Assembly (NCBI RefSeq): GCF_022811645.1
Contig: NZ_CP094534.1
Coordinates: 3,596,001 to 3,660,000 of the forward strand
Direction: 5' to 3'
Length of the DNA stretch: 64,000 nucleotides
Origin: Hymenobacter monticola
GTDB lineage: Bacteria > Bacteroidota > Bacteroidia > Cytophagales > Hymenobacteraceae
Part shown: positions 9,022 through 16,698 of the stretch, one piece after another
Layout of the letters: each line of letters begins with the position of its first letter
How positions within the stretch are numbered: the first letter of the stretch is position 1
Translations under genes and position numbers: made by a program
Notes under the pieces: model-generated
Seen by the model: only the letters and a program-made list of their open reading frames with translations
What the model was told of the DNA's origin: nothing
The model's database searches: none

Positions 9022-9954
9022 TTATTTCTTTGGATTGCGTCCTCTACCAATTGCGCGCTTAATTGTTTTATTTCTTCCTGTCGAGCGCTTGTTAGTGTAT
9101 TTCAAAGTTATCTCATCGGATAATTGGGTTAGGATGTTAATTTGAGACTTCAGGCTATTTCGCTGCTCATTAAACGATTTAACAATGCGCGTTTTGCTTC
9201 GTTTTCTAGTATTTGAAACAGAGGCAGTTTTGTTTTTATTCTCTAAAACGAAACGATTGTCAACTATCTTGATGGATGGGTCAAGATTCACAATAATCTT
9301 GTCTATTGACTTTCCGATAAGGCTAGCAACTTTGTGAGCCTCATTATATGAAATTCTCTCAATTTCTCTCGTGAATTTATTACGTTCATTATAAAGCTCC
9401 TCTATGTACAAAGGGGTCTTTTCATCTAATACATGTAAGCTTATATTTGAAATTTTTTCAGCAAGAACAGCTAGGCTTTTATTGCGAATAAGTCTGGTGA
9501 CTTGAGCTTTTTTAAAAGCTAAGTTGTAAGTATTGTTGAAGTTTCTGAGTAGGAGTGCGAAACCCGAATTTTCAACAAAACTTTTAGAAAGTATTATTGT
9601 GTCACGTAAAGTAGCTGTGGACAGCTTAAGTGCAATAACAAGTTCAGAAATTTTAGTATCTCTACTATTAGATTCAATGCCTTTGTCCTCAAAGGTATTA
9701 GTCCATGCTACGAAGGATGAACGTCTGCGCGTGCTAGATAGCTGTATAATCCGAATTGCTTGCTTAGTGTCTGGAAGGAAAACTGAAAAAATAGGGTTTC
9801 CATCCATCATATCATCGCCATTGGCGAAGATATTTGAAACCCATGTTTCTGATTTGCCTTCCACAATACTTTTAAATTCGTTAGCCCATAATTCTTGGAC
9901 CTCGATATAAGTCTGTGGATTAGTTAGAAAATCTTGGTATTCTCTGGAGTTCAT
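9022..9954 (-). CDS. Unknown protein, second gene of an AT-rich two-gene island
   Basis: A 310-residue protein I do not recognise. It lacks a signal peptide and membrane segments, so it is probably cytoplasmic. The first 120 residues look globular; the middle is helix-rich. The last 60 or so residues are strongly basic (repeated K/R with S/N/T, ending GRGRNPKK), which suggests binding to nucleic acid. Base composition is sharply more AT-rich than the neighbours, and codon use differs (many AAA, ATT, TTT codons), indicating acquisition by transfer. The start codon lies one base after the stop of the small upstream gene, so the two are almost certainly translated together. A toxin, nuclease or other defence role fits the layout but is not shown by any motif I can see. 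Confidence 0.75.
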   Translation of the reverse strand: MNSREYQDFLTNPQTYIEVQELWANEFKSIVEGKSETWVSNIFANGDDMMDGNPIFSVFLPDTKQAIRIIQLSSTRRRSSFVAWTNTFEDKGIESNSRDTKISELVIALKLSTATLRDTIILSKSFVENSGFALLLRNFNNTYNLAFKKAQVTRLIRNKSLAVLAEKISNISLHVLDEKTPLYIEELYNERNKFTREIERISYNEAHKVASLIGKSIDKIIVNLDPSIKIVDNRFVLENKNKTASVSNTRKRSKTRIVKSFNEQRNSLKSQINILTQLSDEITLKYTNKRSTGRNKTIKRAIGRGRNPKK

Positions 9955-9955
9955 C

Positions 9956-10270
9956 TTATATAAGGGCTATGCCGGCATGAATTTCTAGGTCTACGCGCTC
10001 ATGTTCTGTATCATCTACTGGAAAAGACTTTAAAAGTGGTTTTCCTGCATGAGTTACGTTGTAACCGCCATTTTTCTGTATTCGCACAATAGTTTTCATA
10101 CAGTCGATAAATGACTCTTTTCTAATTCTTCTGTCTTTAGGCTTAAGCTTGCTCTCTAGTGTTTTTAATAGTGTTTGTCCATCTTTTAAGATTAATGGTG
10201 TTCCTTGTTCCCAAGGCTCAGATTCTTCAAGTTTCTTTCCTTGGGCTTGAAACCTTCCTCTATGACTCAT
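9956..10270 (-). CDS. Small unknown protein, first gene of the AT-rich island
   Basis: About 104 residues from the ATG at 10270 (MSHRGRFQAQGKKLEES...); an in-frame ATG at 10276 would add MI. It is charged and soluble, with no membrane segment and no motif I can name. The middle holds a run of K/R/D/E residues (LKPKDRRIRKES), and the C-terminus is a short hydrophobic strand (LEIHAGIALI). The stop codon is separated from the next start by a single base (TAAGATG), which implies translational coupling. The small-then-large order resembles antidote/effector or adaptor/effector pairs, but that is a layout argument only. The AT-rich composition matches the downstream partner and not the flanking genes. 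Confidence 0.7.
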   Translation of the reverse strand: MSHRGRFQAQGKKLEESEPWEQGTPLILKDGQTLLKTLESKLKPKDRRIRKESFIDCMKTIVRIQKNGGYNVTHAGKPLLKSFPVDDTEHERVDLEIHAGIALI

Positions 10271-10328
10271 AATCAATCTTTTTCGTGCAATGTAATACCT
10301 TCGTGTACAAACTAAAATATTTTGCTCT

Positions 10329-11159
10329 CTAACTACCCCGAATCTCCTGCTTGATGTGCTCCACGAACTGGGCGAACTCGGGTTCGGCTTCCACGTTTTC
10401 GTGCCAGGCGAGGCCCATTTCGGCCAGGTTGTATTGGTGCTGGGGGCTGATGGTGGCGCCCGGCACGAGGGCCCCGGCCGCGTCGTGCTCGTAGCCGAGC
10501 AGCCAGAGGCGGTCGGCCAGGGCGGTGGTGGTCACGATGTCGTGCGAGACGATGATGACGGTGTTCAGCTCGTCCATGGTGGTCACTTCCACGATGATGC
10601 TTTTCAGCTCGTCAATCATGGCCACGTCGAGGCCGGAGAAGGGCTCATCGAGCAGGATGAGGTGGTCGGAGCAGAGCAGCTGCTGGGCAATGGCCGCCCG
10701 CTGCCGCTGCCCGCCCGAGAGATGGGCCGGGTACTTGCGGGCGTGCGGCGCCAGGCAAAACCGCTCCAGATAGGCGGCCACGTGCTGGCGGGCGGCCTCG
10801 GGGGCGTGCTTGCGCTGGGCGGCCACCAGCAGGTTGTCGTGCAGGGTGCGGTGGTCGAACAGCGGGTAGCGCTGCTGCACGAAGCCCACCATGCCGGGCT
10901 GCACGGGCTGCTGGGCCTGGCCTACCTCCACAGTGCCGCTGCCGGGCCGGATGAGCCCCGCCATGATGCGGCACAGCACCGACTTGCCGATGCCTGAGCG
11001 GCCGTAGAAGCCTACGACCTGGCCCTGCTTCATGTTGGGCCGCGTCACGTCGAGCACCTGGGCGTTGATGTCGCGCAGAATGGGTTCGCCGCGGAAGGCG
11101 ATGGAGACGTTTTCCAGGGTGAGGATGGGGTCTTTGTAGGCGAAGGTGTGGGCAGTCAT
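10329..11159 (-). CDS. ABC transporter ATP-binding protein (NitT/TauT-like)
   Basis: A 276-residue ATPase with Walker A (GRSGIGKS), signature motif (LSGGQRQR), Walker B (LILLDEPFSGLD) and H-loop (IIVSHD). The start at 11159 (MTAHTFAY) is used because the upstream extension of the frame reads through a REP hairpin and is not protein-like. It is the last gene of the envelope operon that begins at 16587 and would energise the permease at 11927-12706. The two are separated by about 770 bases carrying a RAYT gene on the other strand with REP hairpins on each side. Its expression may therefore depend on read-through past strong hairpins or on its own promoter. The ATPase family is certain; the substrate is not known. 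Confidence 0.93.
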   Translation of the reverse strand: MTAHTFAYKDPILTLENVSIAFRGEPILRDINAQVLDVTRPNMKQGQVVGFYGRSGIGKSVLCRIMAGLIRPGSGTVEVGQAQQPVQPGMVGFVQQRYPLFDHRTLHDNLLVAAQRKHAPEAARQHVAAYLERFCLAPHARKYPAHLSGGQRQRAAIAQQLLCSDHLILLDEPFSGLDVAMIDELKSIIVEVTTMDELNTVIIVSHDIVTTTALADRLWLLGYEHDAAGALVPGATISPQHQYNLAEMGLAWHENVEAEPEFAQFVEHIKQEIRGS

Positions 11160-11167
11160 GGCGGGTT

Positions 11168-11255
11168 GTAGCGTGGACTCTGCGAGTCCGCGCGTGTGGG
11201 GGTTAAATGGAATAGCTTGTCCGGACGGGGCGCGGACTCTCAGAGTCCACGCTAC
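11168..11255. repeat. REP hairpin, copy A (upstream of RAYT)
   Basis: The left arm (11168-11192) starts GTAGCGTGGACTC and ends GAGTCCGCG. The right arm (11231-11255) is its reverse complement with one mismatch, giving a 25-bp stem. It lies between the ATPase start (11159) and the RAYT start, so it is in the leader of both genes. Confidence 0.9.
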
Positions 11256-11264
11256 ATTGCGGCC

Positions 11265-11861
11265 GTGTTGGAATTGATAAATTATGAGCGCAATCTGCCG
11301 CACCGGCTGCCGCCGGGCGGGGTGGTGTTTGTGACGTTTCGGCTTGCGGGCTCGTTGCCGCGCATGGTCGTGGAACAGCTTCAGGCGGAGCTTGACCTGG
11401 CTTGGCAACGCTTTGAGTCAGAGCCGGCGCAGCTTTACGCAGCGCAAAAGCGTTATTTTGGACGCTTCGATGACCAGCTAAATAAAGGCGGGCATGGTCC
11501 GATGTATTTGCGCGAGCCAGCCATTGCGACTTTGGTGGCGGAATCGTTGCGATACTTTGACGGCGCGAACTATGACCTGCGGCGCTATTGCATCATGCCA
11601 AACCACGTGCACATGGTCGTGCGGATATTGGAAGAAGCTCCGCCGCTGGTGAAAACCTTGCAGCGATTGAAAAGCTACACCGCCACGCAAGCCAATAAGC
11701 TTTTAGGTCGAACGGGCGCTTTTTGGCAAGCCGAGAGCTACGACCATGTGGTGCGCAAAGGAGAGTTGGAACGAGTAATAACGTATGTGTTGGAGAATCC
11801 GGTGAAAGCGGGGTTGGTAGATGATTGGGAACTGTGTCCTTACACGTACTGGGCGCTGTAG
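11265..11861 (+). CDS. REP-associated tyrosine transposase (RAYT, Y1/HUH family)
   Basis: About 198 residues, the usual size for the family. The HUH motif is present (PNHVHMVV, His114 and His116), and a later Tyr159 (AESYDHVV) fits as the nucleophile of the Y1 single-strand transposase fold. RAYTs are thought to cut and move the REP hairpins next to them. This gene has a REP hairpin directly upstream and another directly downstream, and its stop codon TAG is the TAG of the downstream GTAG arm. The start is uncertain. GTG at 11265 or TTG at 11268 is preferred, because the frame upstream of it is REP sequence. The gene is oriented against the ABC operon it interrupts. Key residues look intact, so it may be active. 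Confidence 0.88.
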   Translation: MLELINYERNLPHRLPPGGVVFVTFRLAGSLPRMVVEQLQAELDLAWQRFESEPAQLYAAQKRYFGRFDDQLNKGGHGPMYLREPAIATLVAESLRYFDGANYDLRRYCIMPNHVHMVVRILEEAPPLVKTLQRLKSYTATQANKLLGRTGAFWQAESYDHVVRKGELERVITYVLENPVKAGLVDDWELCPYTYWAL

Positions 11862-11930
11862 CGTGGACTCTGCGAGTCCGCGCATTCGTAGTATGTTCGC
11901 CCAGGCGCGGACTCGCAGAGTCCACGCTAC
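11858..11930. repeat. REP hairpin, copy B (downstream of RAYT)
   Basis: Arms at 11858-11882 and 11906-11930 form a perfect 25-bp stem (GTAGCGTGG.../...CCACGCTAC). The repeat supplies stop codons to both converging genes: TAG at 11859-11861 ends RAYT, and the TAG read on the minus strand at 11929-11927 ends the ABC permease. Confidence 0.92.
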
Positions 11931-12706
11931 ACTGCGCTACTGCCCAACTGCGAGTAAGGAAAGAACACCCGTCGCAGCAGCACAAACACGTAGTCCTGCG
12001 CCGCCCCGGTGGCCAGAATCACCAGTTGAATGGCCAGCACGCCATCGAGGTGCAGGTAGCGGTTCTGCTTGTAGAGCAGCAGGCCGATGCCGCCCTCGGA
12101 CTGGTAGAGCGTTTCCACCAGCGTAATCATGGTCCAGATAATGGCGAAGTTTTGGCGCACCACTTCCAGCATGTCGTCCAATTTGCCCAGCACCACCACT
12201 TCGTAGAAGCTGCGCCACTCGCTCATGCCCAGGGTTCGGGCGTGGTCCATTTCTTCCTGCGTGGTGGTTAGAATCAAGCTCGTCATGCCCGTCACCAGGT
12301 ACACCGTGGCGCCGAAAATGAGTACCGAAAGCTTCACCTGGTGGCCGGAGCTCACCATCAGGGCCATGAAGAAGGTGAGGCCGGTGAGGGTGAGGTAGCG
12401 CATCTTGCTGGCTGCGAAGGCAATGGGCCGGAAGAAGGGCAGCGCCGTGAGGTAGGAAATGGCCAGCGCCAGCACCGTGGCTACGGCCAGGGCTTGCAGG
12501 GCCGTGGTCATGCTGGCCCACAGCTCCTGGATGAGGCCCTGCGAGATAACAAGGTCGCCGAGCGCACGAACGACCTCGCCCAGGCTGGGGAAAAGCTGCA
12601 TGGGATAAAATAGCCACAGCAGCAGCAGAACGGCGGCCTGGCCGATGACCATCGTGGTGAACACAAGGCGGGCCGGCTGGGCGTTGGGGGCGAAAAGGGA
12701 TTTCAT
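11927..12706 (-). CDS. ABC transporter permease (NitT/TauT/Ssu-like)
   Basis: A 259-residue inner-membrane protein with about six hydrophobic segments, the first at residues 14-33. It has an EAA-type loop (about 155-185: 'HARTLGMSEWRSFYEVVVLGKLDDML'), where the ATPase subunit docks in binding-protein-dependent permeases of the TauC/SsuC type. It follows the OmpA-linked binding protein gene after a gap holding REP copy C, and ends inside REP copy B. The gene order (binding protein, permease, ATPase) is that of an importer operon. The family is clear from the fold pattern; the transported compound cannot be inferred. Confidence 0.88.
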   Translation of the reverse strand: MKSLFAPNAQPARLVFTTMVIGQAAVLLLLWLFYPMQLFPSLGEVVRALGDLVISQGLIQELWASMTTALQALAVATVLALAISYLTALPFFRPIAFAASKMRYLTLTGLTFFMALMVSSGHQVKLSVLIFGATVYLVTGMTSLILTTTQEEMDHARTLGMSEWRSFYEVVVLGKLDDMLEVVRQNFAIIWTMITLVETLYQSEGGIGLLLYKQNRYLHLDGVLAIQLVILATGAAQDYVFVLLRRVFFPYSQLGSSAV

Positions 12707-12711
12707 AACTT

Positions 12712-12848
12712 GTAGCGTGGACTCTGCGAGTCCGCGTCACGAGCGCAGCGAGTATCGTCGGCTGCGCTCGTGGTTGGGAAAGTTTGTGGATATTCAGGCG
12801 ACGATACTCGCTGGCGCTCGTGGCGCGGACTCGCAGAGTCCACGCTAC
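12712..12848. repeat. REP hairpin, copy C, with a nested second inverted repeat
   Basis: The outer arms at 12712-12736 and 12824-12848 are the same 25-bp REP arms as in the other copies. Inside them a further inverted repeat (CACGAGCGCAGCGAGTATCGTCG near 12738 against CGACGATACTCGC...GCTCGTG near 12800-12822) extends the possible stem to more than 45 bp. It lies in the gap between the binding-protein gene and the permease gene. One unit of another repeat type may have inserted into a REP, or this is a compound form. Confidence 0.88.
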
Positions 12849-12852
12849 ATTT

Positions 12853-14631
12853 CTAATTGCCCAGTACCACTTCCACGCGGCGGTTTTTGGCTTTGCCGTC
12901 GGGGGTGCTGTTGCTGGCTACCGGCTCGGTGGCACCGTGGGCGTACACCTGCACGCGGCCGTCGGGGAAGGCGCTGTGGCTCTTGGCTTCGAGCCAGTGC
13001 TCCACGGCCATGGCGCGGTCTTCGCTGAGCTGCTGGTTGCGGCCGGGGTCGCCGGAGTTGTCGGTGTGGCCGTGCACGGCCACTTTCAGGCGGCCGGCCA
13101 CCACCAGGTCGTCGAAGAGCTGGTTCAGCTCGCGGGTGGCCTGAGGCGTGAAGCTGCTCTGGCCGCTGTTGAACTCGATGTTCCAGGCGCGCTTGCTCAC
13201 GCTCTGGCGGATTTCGTCGCCGGCGGCAAACTGCTGGGTTTCTGCCGGGGCCACGGCTTTGCCTTTGTACTGCGCCTGCAGCTGTTGCAGAGGCTTCAGG
13301 TCCAGCATCTGGTCGAGGGGCACGTAGTTGGGCAGTTCCTTGGGGTAGAGCTTTTTCTGCACGTCCCCGAAGGTTTTATACACCGAGGCGTAAATGTTAG
13401 TGCCGCCTTCGTCGAGGCCGAACAAGGTCAGGTTGTCGCTGAAATTGAAGGCTTTGCTACCGCCCAGCTCCACCACGTCGCCGTTGCGGTCGGTTTCGCT
13501 CACGCCCTTGTAGTATTTCAGCCAGTAGGCGCCGGGCTTGTCCTGGTCGCCGTACACGGTGGCCGAAATGTCGGCGGCGCGGGTCAGGGCTTCGGGGTGG
13601 GCTTTCACCTGGTCGCCGGCCACGGCGAAGGCCTTCATCAGGCCCAGCACCTCCTTGGGGTGGGCGTCGTACCAGCGCTTGGTCGTCACCATGATGTTGG
13701 GCATCTGGTTAGAGTAGTCTTTGGTGCTCACAATGTTGACGAGGCCGCCGCGCTGCTTGGCGATGTTCACGTCGCCGGGCGTCCAGGTGGCCACGGCGTC
13801 GGCCACCACGTCCACCTTCACGCCGGTGTTCTTGCCGTTCACCACTTTGGTGCGGCTTTCGGGCTTGCCGAGGATGTATTTCTCGGCAGCCACTAGGAAG
13901 TCGCTGGCAGCCATGAAGTTCACGGCTTCGGGGTCGTAGGTGGTTTCGTCGGGGTTCACTTTCAGGCCGTTGTCGGCGCACCACTTCAGGGCAATGTTCT
14001 GGTCGCCGTCGCGCAGGTAGCAGGCAATGGTTTTGCCCAGGGCCGTTTTGGGGTTATCGAGCCATTCTTTCGGGCCCATCAGCTTGTCTTCGCCAAAACT
14101 TTTGCCCACCGAGTAAGGGATGATTTGCAACTGGGTGCCGGCCTTCTGCAGCTCACCCTGCACAGCCGAGAAGCCCGGCAGGCCGTCACCCATAATGCTA
14201 ACAATCAGGCCCGGCGTTTCGGGCTTGCTTTGCAGGTCGAGGGCGTTTTTCACCAGGTCCGCCTGCATCTTGCTCACGTCGTCCTGGCGCACAATCTGCA
14301 TGTCGAGCCCGTTGGCCGCCGCGGCCGAGCCCGTGGTGGTGCGGGGGCCGCCGTTGGCCAGCATGCCGGCCATCTGGCTGTTCCAGGCCATCACCTCCCA
14401 CACCACGGGCGTGCCCTTGTCGGCGGGCGTGGTGCCGGGCAGCGGGGCCAGCGGCACCACAATGGTAGCCCGGTTGCCGCCCGTGGCCGCGGGCAGCTCG
14501 ATGGAGTTGAGCAGCACCGATTCGGTATCCGCTTTCTTGAAGACGGCACCGCTGGCTATCAGCTTGTTGATGCCGAAGTAAAGGGCCGCTACGATGAGCA
14601 GACCAATTACGAATTTACCACGTGTTGTCAT
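12853..14631 (-). CDS. Solute-binding protein fused to an OmpA peptidoglycan-binding domain
   Basis: A 592-residue two-domain protein. A short basic N-terminus and one hydrophobic segment (residues 6-24, FVIGLLIVAALYFGINKLI) without a clear cleavage site suggest that it stays anchored in the inner membrane. Residues about 40-450 resemble periplasmic binding proteins of the phosphate/NitT type ('DMQIVRQDDVSKMQADLV', 'VVADAVATWTPGD', 'HPKEVLGLMKAF'). The last 130 residues are an OmpA-like domain ('IEFNSGQSSFTP', 'VHGHTDNSGD', 'NRRVEVVL'), which binds peptidoglycan. The start at 14631 (MTTRGKF) is chosen because the frame upstream is not protein-like. The gene is followed by the permease and ATPase genes. 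Anchoring the receptor to both membrane and cell wall is unusual for an importer and suggests an envelope-sensing or structural role. Confidence 0.9.
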   Translation of the reverse strand: MTTRGKFVIGLLIVAALYFGINKLIASGAVFKKADTESVLLNSIELPAATGGNRATIVVPLAPLPGTTPADKGTPVVWEVMAWNSQMAGMLANGGPRTTTGSAAAANGLDMQIVRQDDVSKMQADLVKNALDLQSKPETPGLIVSIMGDGLPGFSAVQGELQKAGTQLQIIPYSVGKSFGEDKLMGPKEWLDNPKTALGKTIACYLRDGDQNIALKWCADNGLKVNPDETTYDPEAVNFMAASDFLVAAEKYILGKPESRTKVVNGKNTGVKVDVVADAVATWTPGDVNIAKQRGGLVNIVSTKDYSNQMPNIMVTTKRWYDAHPKEVLGLMKAFAVAGDQVKAHPEALTRAADISATVYGDQDKPGAYWLKYYKGVSETDRNGDVVELGGSKAFNFSDNLTLFGLDEGGTNIYASVYKTFGDVQKKLYPKELPNYVPLDQMLDLKPLQQLQAQYKGKAVAPAETQQFAAGDEIRQSVSKRAWNIEFNSGQSSFTPQATRELNQLFDDLVVAGRLKVAVHGHTDNSGDPGRNQQLSEDRAMAVEHWLEAKSHSAFPDGRVQVYAHGATEPVASNSTPDGKAKNRRVEVVLGN

Positions 14632-14704
14632 TTTAGTAAAGGCAAAAGAGGGGTGGGGCGCCCGTGTGGGGCGCACTGATATTGAGTTATTTGAAAGGGG
14701 GTGA

Positions 14705-14920
14705 TTAGCGGCTGGCCGTAATGCTGTCGGCTACTTTGGCCGTGATGCGGAGCGTGGCGGCGGCCGCGCTTCCTTTGCGTTGGGCCGACTGCATCACGCG
14801 GGTGGCCGAAATGCTTGGGCTATGCGCCGCCACATGTTCAGTCGGGGCAACGTGGCCCAGCAGGCTCACCAGGCCGCAGGCCAGCAAAAAGCTAATCAAG
14901 CAGGCTAGCGTAGGCATCAT
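14705..14920 (-). CDS. Small secreted or membrane peptide in the envelope operon
   Basis: A possible 71-residue product. It begins with a hydrophobic segment (residues 4-21, ending in the lipobox-like LLAC) followed by a hydrophilic A/S/T-rich tail. Its start overlaps the end of the upstream membrane-protein gene by 29 bases, and it lies exactly between two operon genes on the same strand, in keeping with translational coupling. There is no positive charge before the hydrophobic core, which weakens a signal-peptide reading. I do not recognise a family. It could also be a chance frame in the gap between 14892 and 14631. Confidence 0.5.
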   Translation of the reverse strand: MMPTLACLISFLLACGLVSLLGHVAPTEHVAAHSPSISATRVMQSAQRKGSAAAATLRITAKVADSITASR

Positions 14921-15887
14921 CGGAGGCTTTTTTGGTGGCGGAAAAAGATTGGGGGGCTTGCGGCTTTTCGTTGAGCACAGCGTTGAAATCGCCCTTCTGG
15001 TACTTGGTGAGCAGGGCCTGGCCCTTCTCGCTCATCACGCCGTTCTGGATATCCATCTCCTTGACGAACTCCTGCGAGTAGCGCATGGCCTGCTTAATCT
15101 GGCCGAGCTGCTGGGCCATGTCCTGGGCCACGCGGTCGGTGGCCAGGTCGAAGAAGTACTTCTTGTCGGGGTCGCCGCGCAGGATGTTCATGGCCGCGCG
15201 CATGCCGGAACTGGTGCGTTTCACCAGCGCATATTCGTCTTTCAAGAGGTTGACTTTGAACTTGCTGCCGTCAATCTGGCGCAGGGCGGCTTTGAGTATC
15301 TGGCGCATCACCACGCTCACGTTGGCCGTGGTGGTGGCCATCGGCTGCAGGCGCTGATTGTAGTCCTGAATCTGGGCTGCGCGGCTGGCGTAGCTCTCAG
15401 CCATGTCCTTTTCGCCTTGGCGCGAAGCGGAGTTGGCCAGGGCCAGGTACTCCTTCATCTGGGCATCGTTGGCGGCCAGCTTACGCTTCACCAGCTCGTG
15501 GGCGCCCTCGATGTTGGTCACCTCGGCGTCCATCTTGCGGGCCTCCTTCTCAGTGTTGCGGATGTAATCTTCCATCACGCCGATGGGGTCGGTGTTCACA
15601 AAAATTCCGGCGGCAGTGCGCAGAATTCGCTGCCCGGCGTACCACAGCCCGGCCTGAATGCGCTTGTTCGTCACCAGCAAAAACAGCACGAACAGCGAAC
15701 CAAGCCCGATGCCCAGCTTCACGGTGTCAAACACCATATCCACGAGGAAGGGCAGAATTACGCCCCAGTAGTACACGGCCGTCCCGGTCAGGCCCAGGAG
15801 CACCACGCGCCCGGCCATTTTCTCCGGCTTTTGCCACTTGGGCAGGCCCGTGTCGGTGTCAGTAGTAGTGTTGAGCAAAGTGTTCAT
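14892..15887 (-). CDS. Membrane protein with PspA-like helical region
   Basis: A 331-residue protein of unknown function. Two hydrophobic segments near the N-terminus (about residues 25-47 and 52-72) form a membrane hairpin. A long helical region (about 95-300) begins with a pattern reminiscent of PspA/ESCRT-III-like proteins: 'DPIGVMEDYIRNTEKEARKM', then 'VKRKLAANDAQMKEYLALA', then 'SRQGEKDMAESYASRAAQIQD'. The C-terminal 30 residues look disordered. The start at 15887 (MNTLLNTTT) is used because the longer frame upstream is proline-rich read-through of the previous gene. It follows that gene's stop by four bases. In its operon it may support the membrane around the OmpA-linked ABC system. 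The PspA resemblance is by eye and needs a profile comparison. Confidence 0.8.
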   Translation of the reverse strand: MNTLLNTTTDTDTGLPKWQKPEKMAGRVVLLGLTGTAVYYWGVILPFLVDMVFDTVKLGIGLGSLFVLFLLVTNKRIQAGLWYAGQRILRTAAGIFVNTDPIGVMEDYIRNTEKEARKMDAEVTNIEGAHELVKRKLAANDAQMKEYLALANSASRQGEKDMAESYASRAAQIQDYNQRLQPMATTTANVSVVMRQILKAALRQIDGSKFKVNLLKDEYALVKRTSSGMRAAMNILRGDPDKKYFFDLATDRVAQDMAQQLGQIKQAMRYSQEFVKEMDIQNGVMSEKGQALLTKYQKGDFNAVLNEKPQAPQSFSATKKASDDAYASLLD

Positions 15888-15891
15888 GGCG

Positions 15892-16587
15892 TTAGTTGGT
15901 TGAAGAAGGGGTGGAAGGGGAGGAGTTGAGGAAATTCTGGGCGGCCTGGCGATGGGCCTGTAAGTCGGCCGCGGCAGCCGCGTGGGCCAGCTCGTAGGAC
16001 GCAAGGGCAGCCTGCGTTTTCTGCTTTTCAGCCTGCGCCTGCTGCTGGATTTCGCGCAGTTGCTGGCTCTTTTGGGCCAGCTGCTCGGTGAGGGACGCCA
16101 CCTCGGTTTGCAGCTGGGTTTCGCGTTGGTGCAGTAGCGCTAGCGGGCCGGGCGGAGCTTTGGCGTCGGCGGTTTCACCCATCTTTTCGCGGTGGCGTTG
16201 CAGCACCCGGGCGCGGTCGTCGGCCAGCTTGGTGACCAACTGCTCGGCCGAGGCCAGCAGCGCCGTCTGGTTGGTGCCGGTGAGGGCGGCGAAGGCGTTG
16301 AAAGCCGTTTGGTAGAGCAGCGGGCCGGTGAGGCCGCTGCCGGCCATGCTTTTCACCATCTTGGTGTATGCCCCAAAGTCCTTGCCGTCGCCGGCCAGCA
16401 AGCTGGCAATGTGGTCGAGGTGGCGCTGCTCCGCCTGAGTAACAGCGGGCGCCGGGCCGACCGGCAGTGGAGCCGTCTGGCTAGGCTGCGCGGCGATTGG
16501 GGCCGGAGCGGAGGCTTCGCGGGCCGCGCCATCGTCTTCGATGAAGAAGTCCTTGGCGGCTTTGGTGAGGTTATTAAGAATGGCCAT
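15892..16587 (-). CDS. Coiled-coil protein, first gene of the envelope operon
   Basis: A 231-residue soluble protein with no signal peptide. After a short amphipathic start (MAILNNLTKAAKDFF) comes an A/P/Q-rich linker (about 20-50), a helical domain (about 50-130) and a long coiled coil (about 140-220, rich in Q, E, K, A: 'QLREIQQQAQAEKQKTQAAL'). I do not recognise the family. The next gene starts four bases after its stop, so the two are one transcription unit and probably one complex. It likely acts at the cytoplasmic face as a partner of the PspA-like membrane protein. Confidence 0.78.
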   Translation of the reverse strand: MAILNNLTKAAKDFFIEDDGAAREASAPAPIAAQPSQTAPLPVGPAPAVTQAEQRHLDHIASLLAGDGKDFGAYTKMVKSMAGSGLTGPLLYQTAFNAFAALTGTNQTALLASAEQLVTKLADDRARVLQRHREKMGETADAKAPPGPLALLHQRETQLQTEVASLTEQLAQKSQQLREIQQQAQAEKQKTQAALASYELAHAAAAADLQAHRQAAQNFLNSSPSTPSSTN

Positions 16588-16698
16588 GGCGGCAGGTGTG
16601 GTTGGTGACCTCCACCTAATGCCAAGACCAGTGCCGAATCCGGAAATAATTTTTGCTATTACCGATTAAGTGTTAATAATCAATGTTTTAAATAAAAA

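Noticed and set aside
9533..9910. A 125-codon plus-strand open frame inside the AT-rich island
   Set aside because: It is antisense to the coupled minus-strand gene pair, whose one-base junction is much stronger evidence of coding.
11168..12848. Three closely spaced copies of the same hairpin, which might suggest a CRISPR-like array
   Set aside because: The copies are separated by whole genes, there are no regular spacers and no cas genes; they are REP elements around a RAYT gene.
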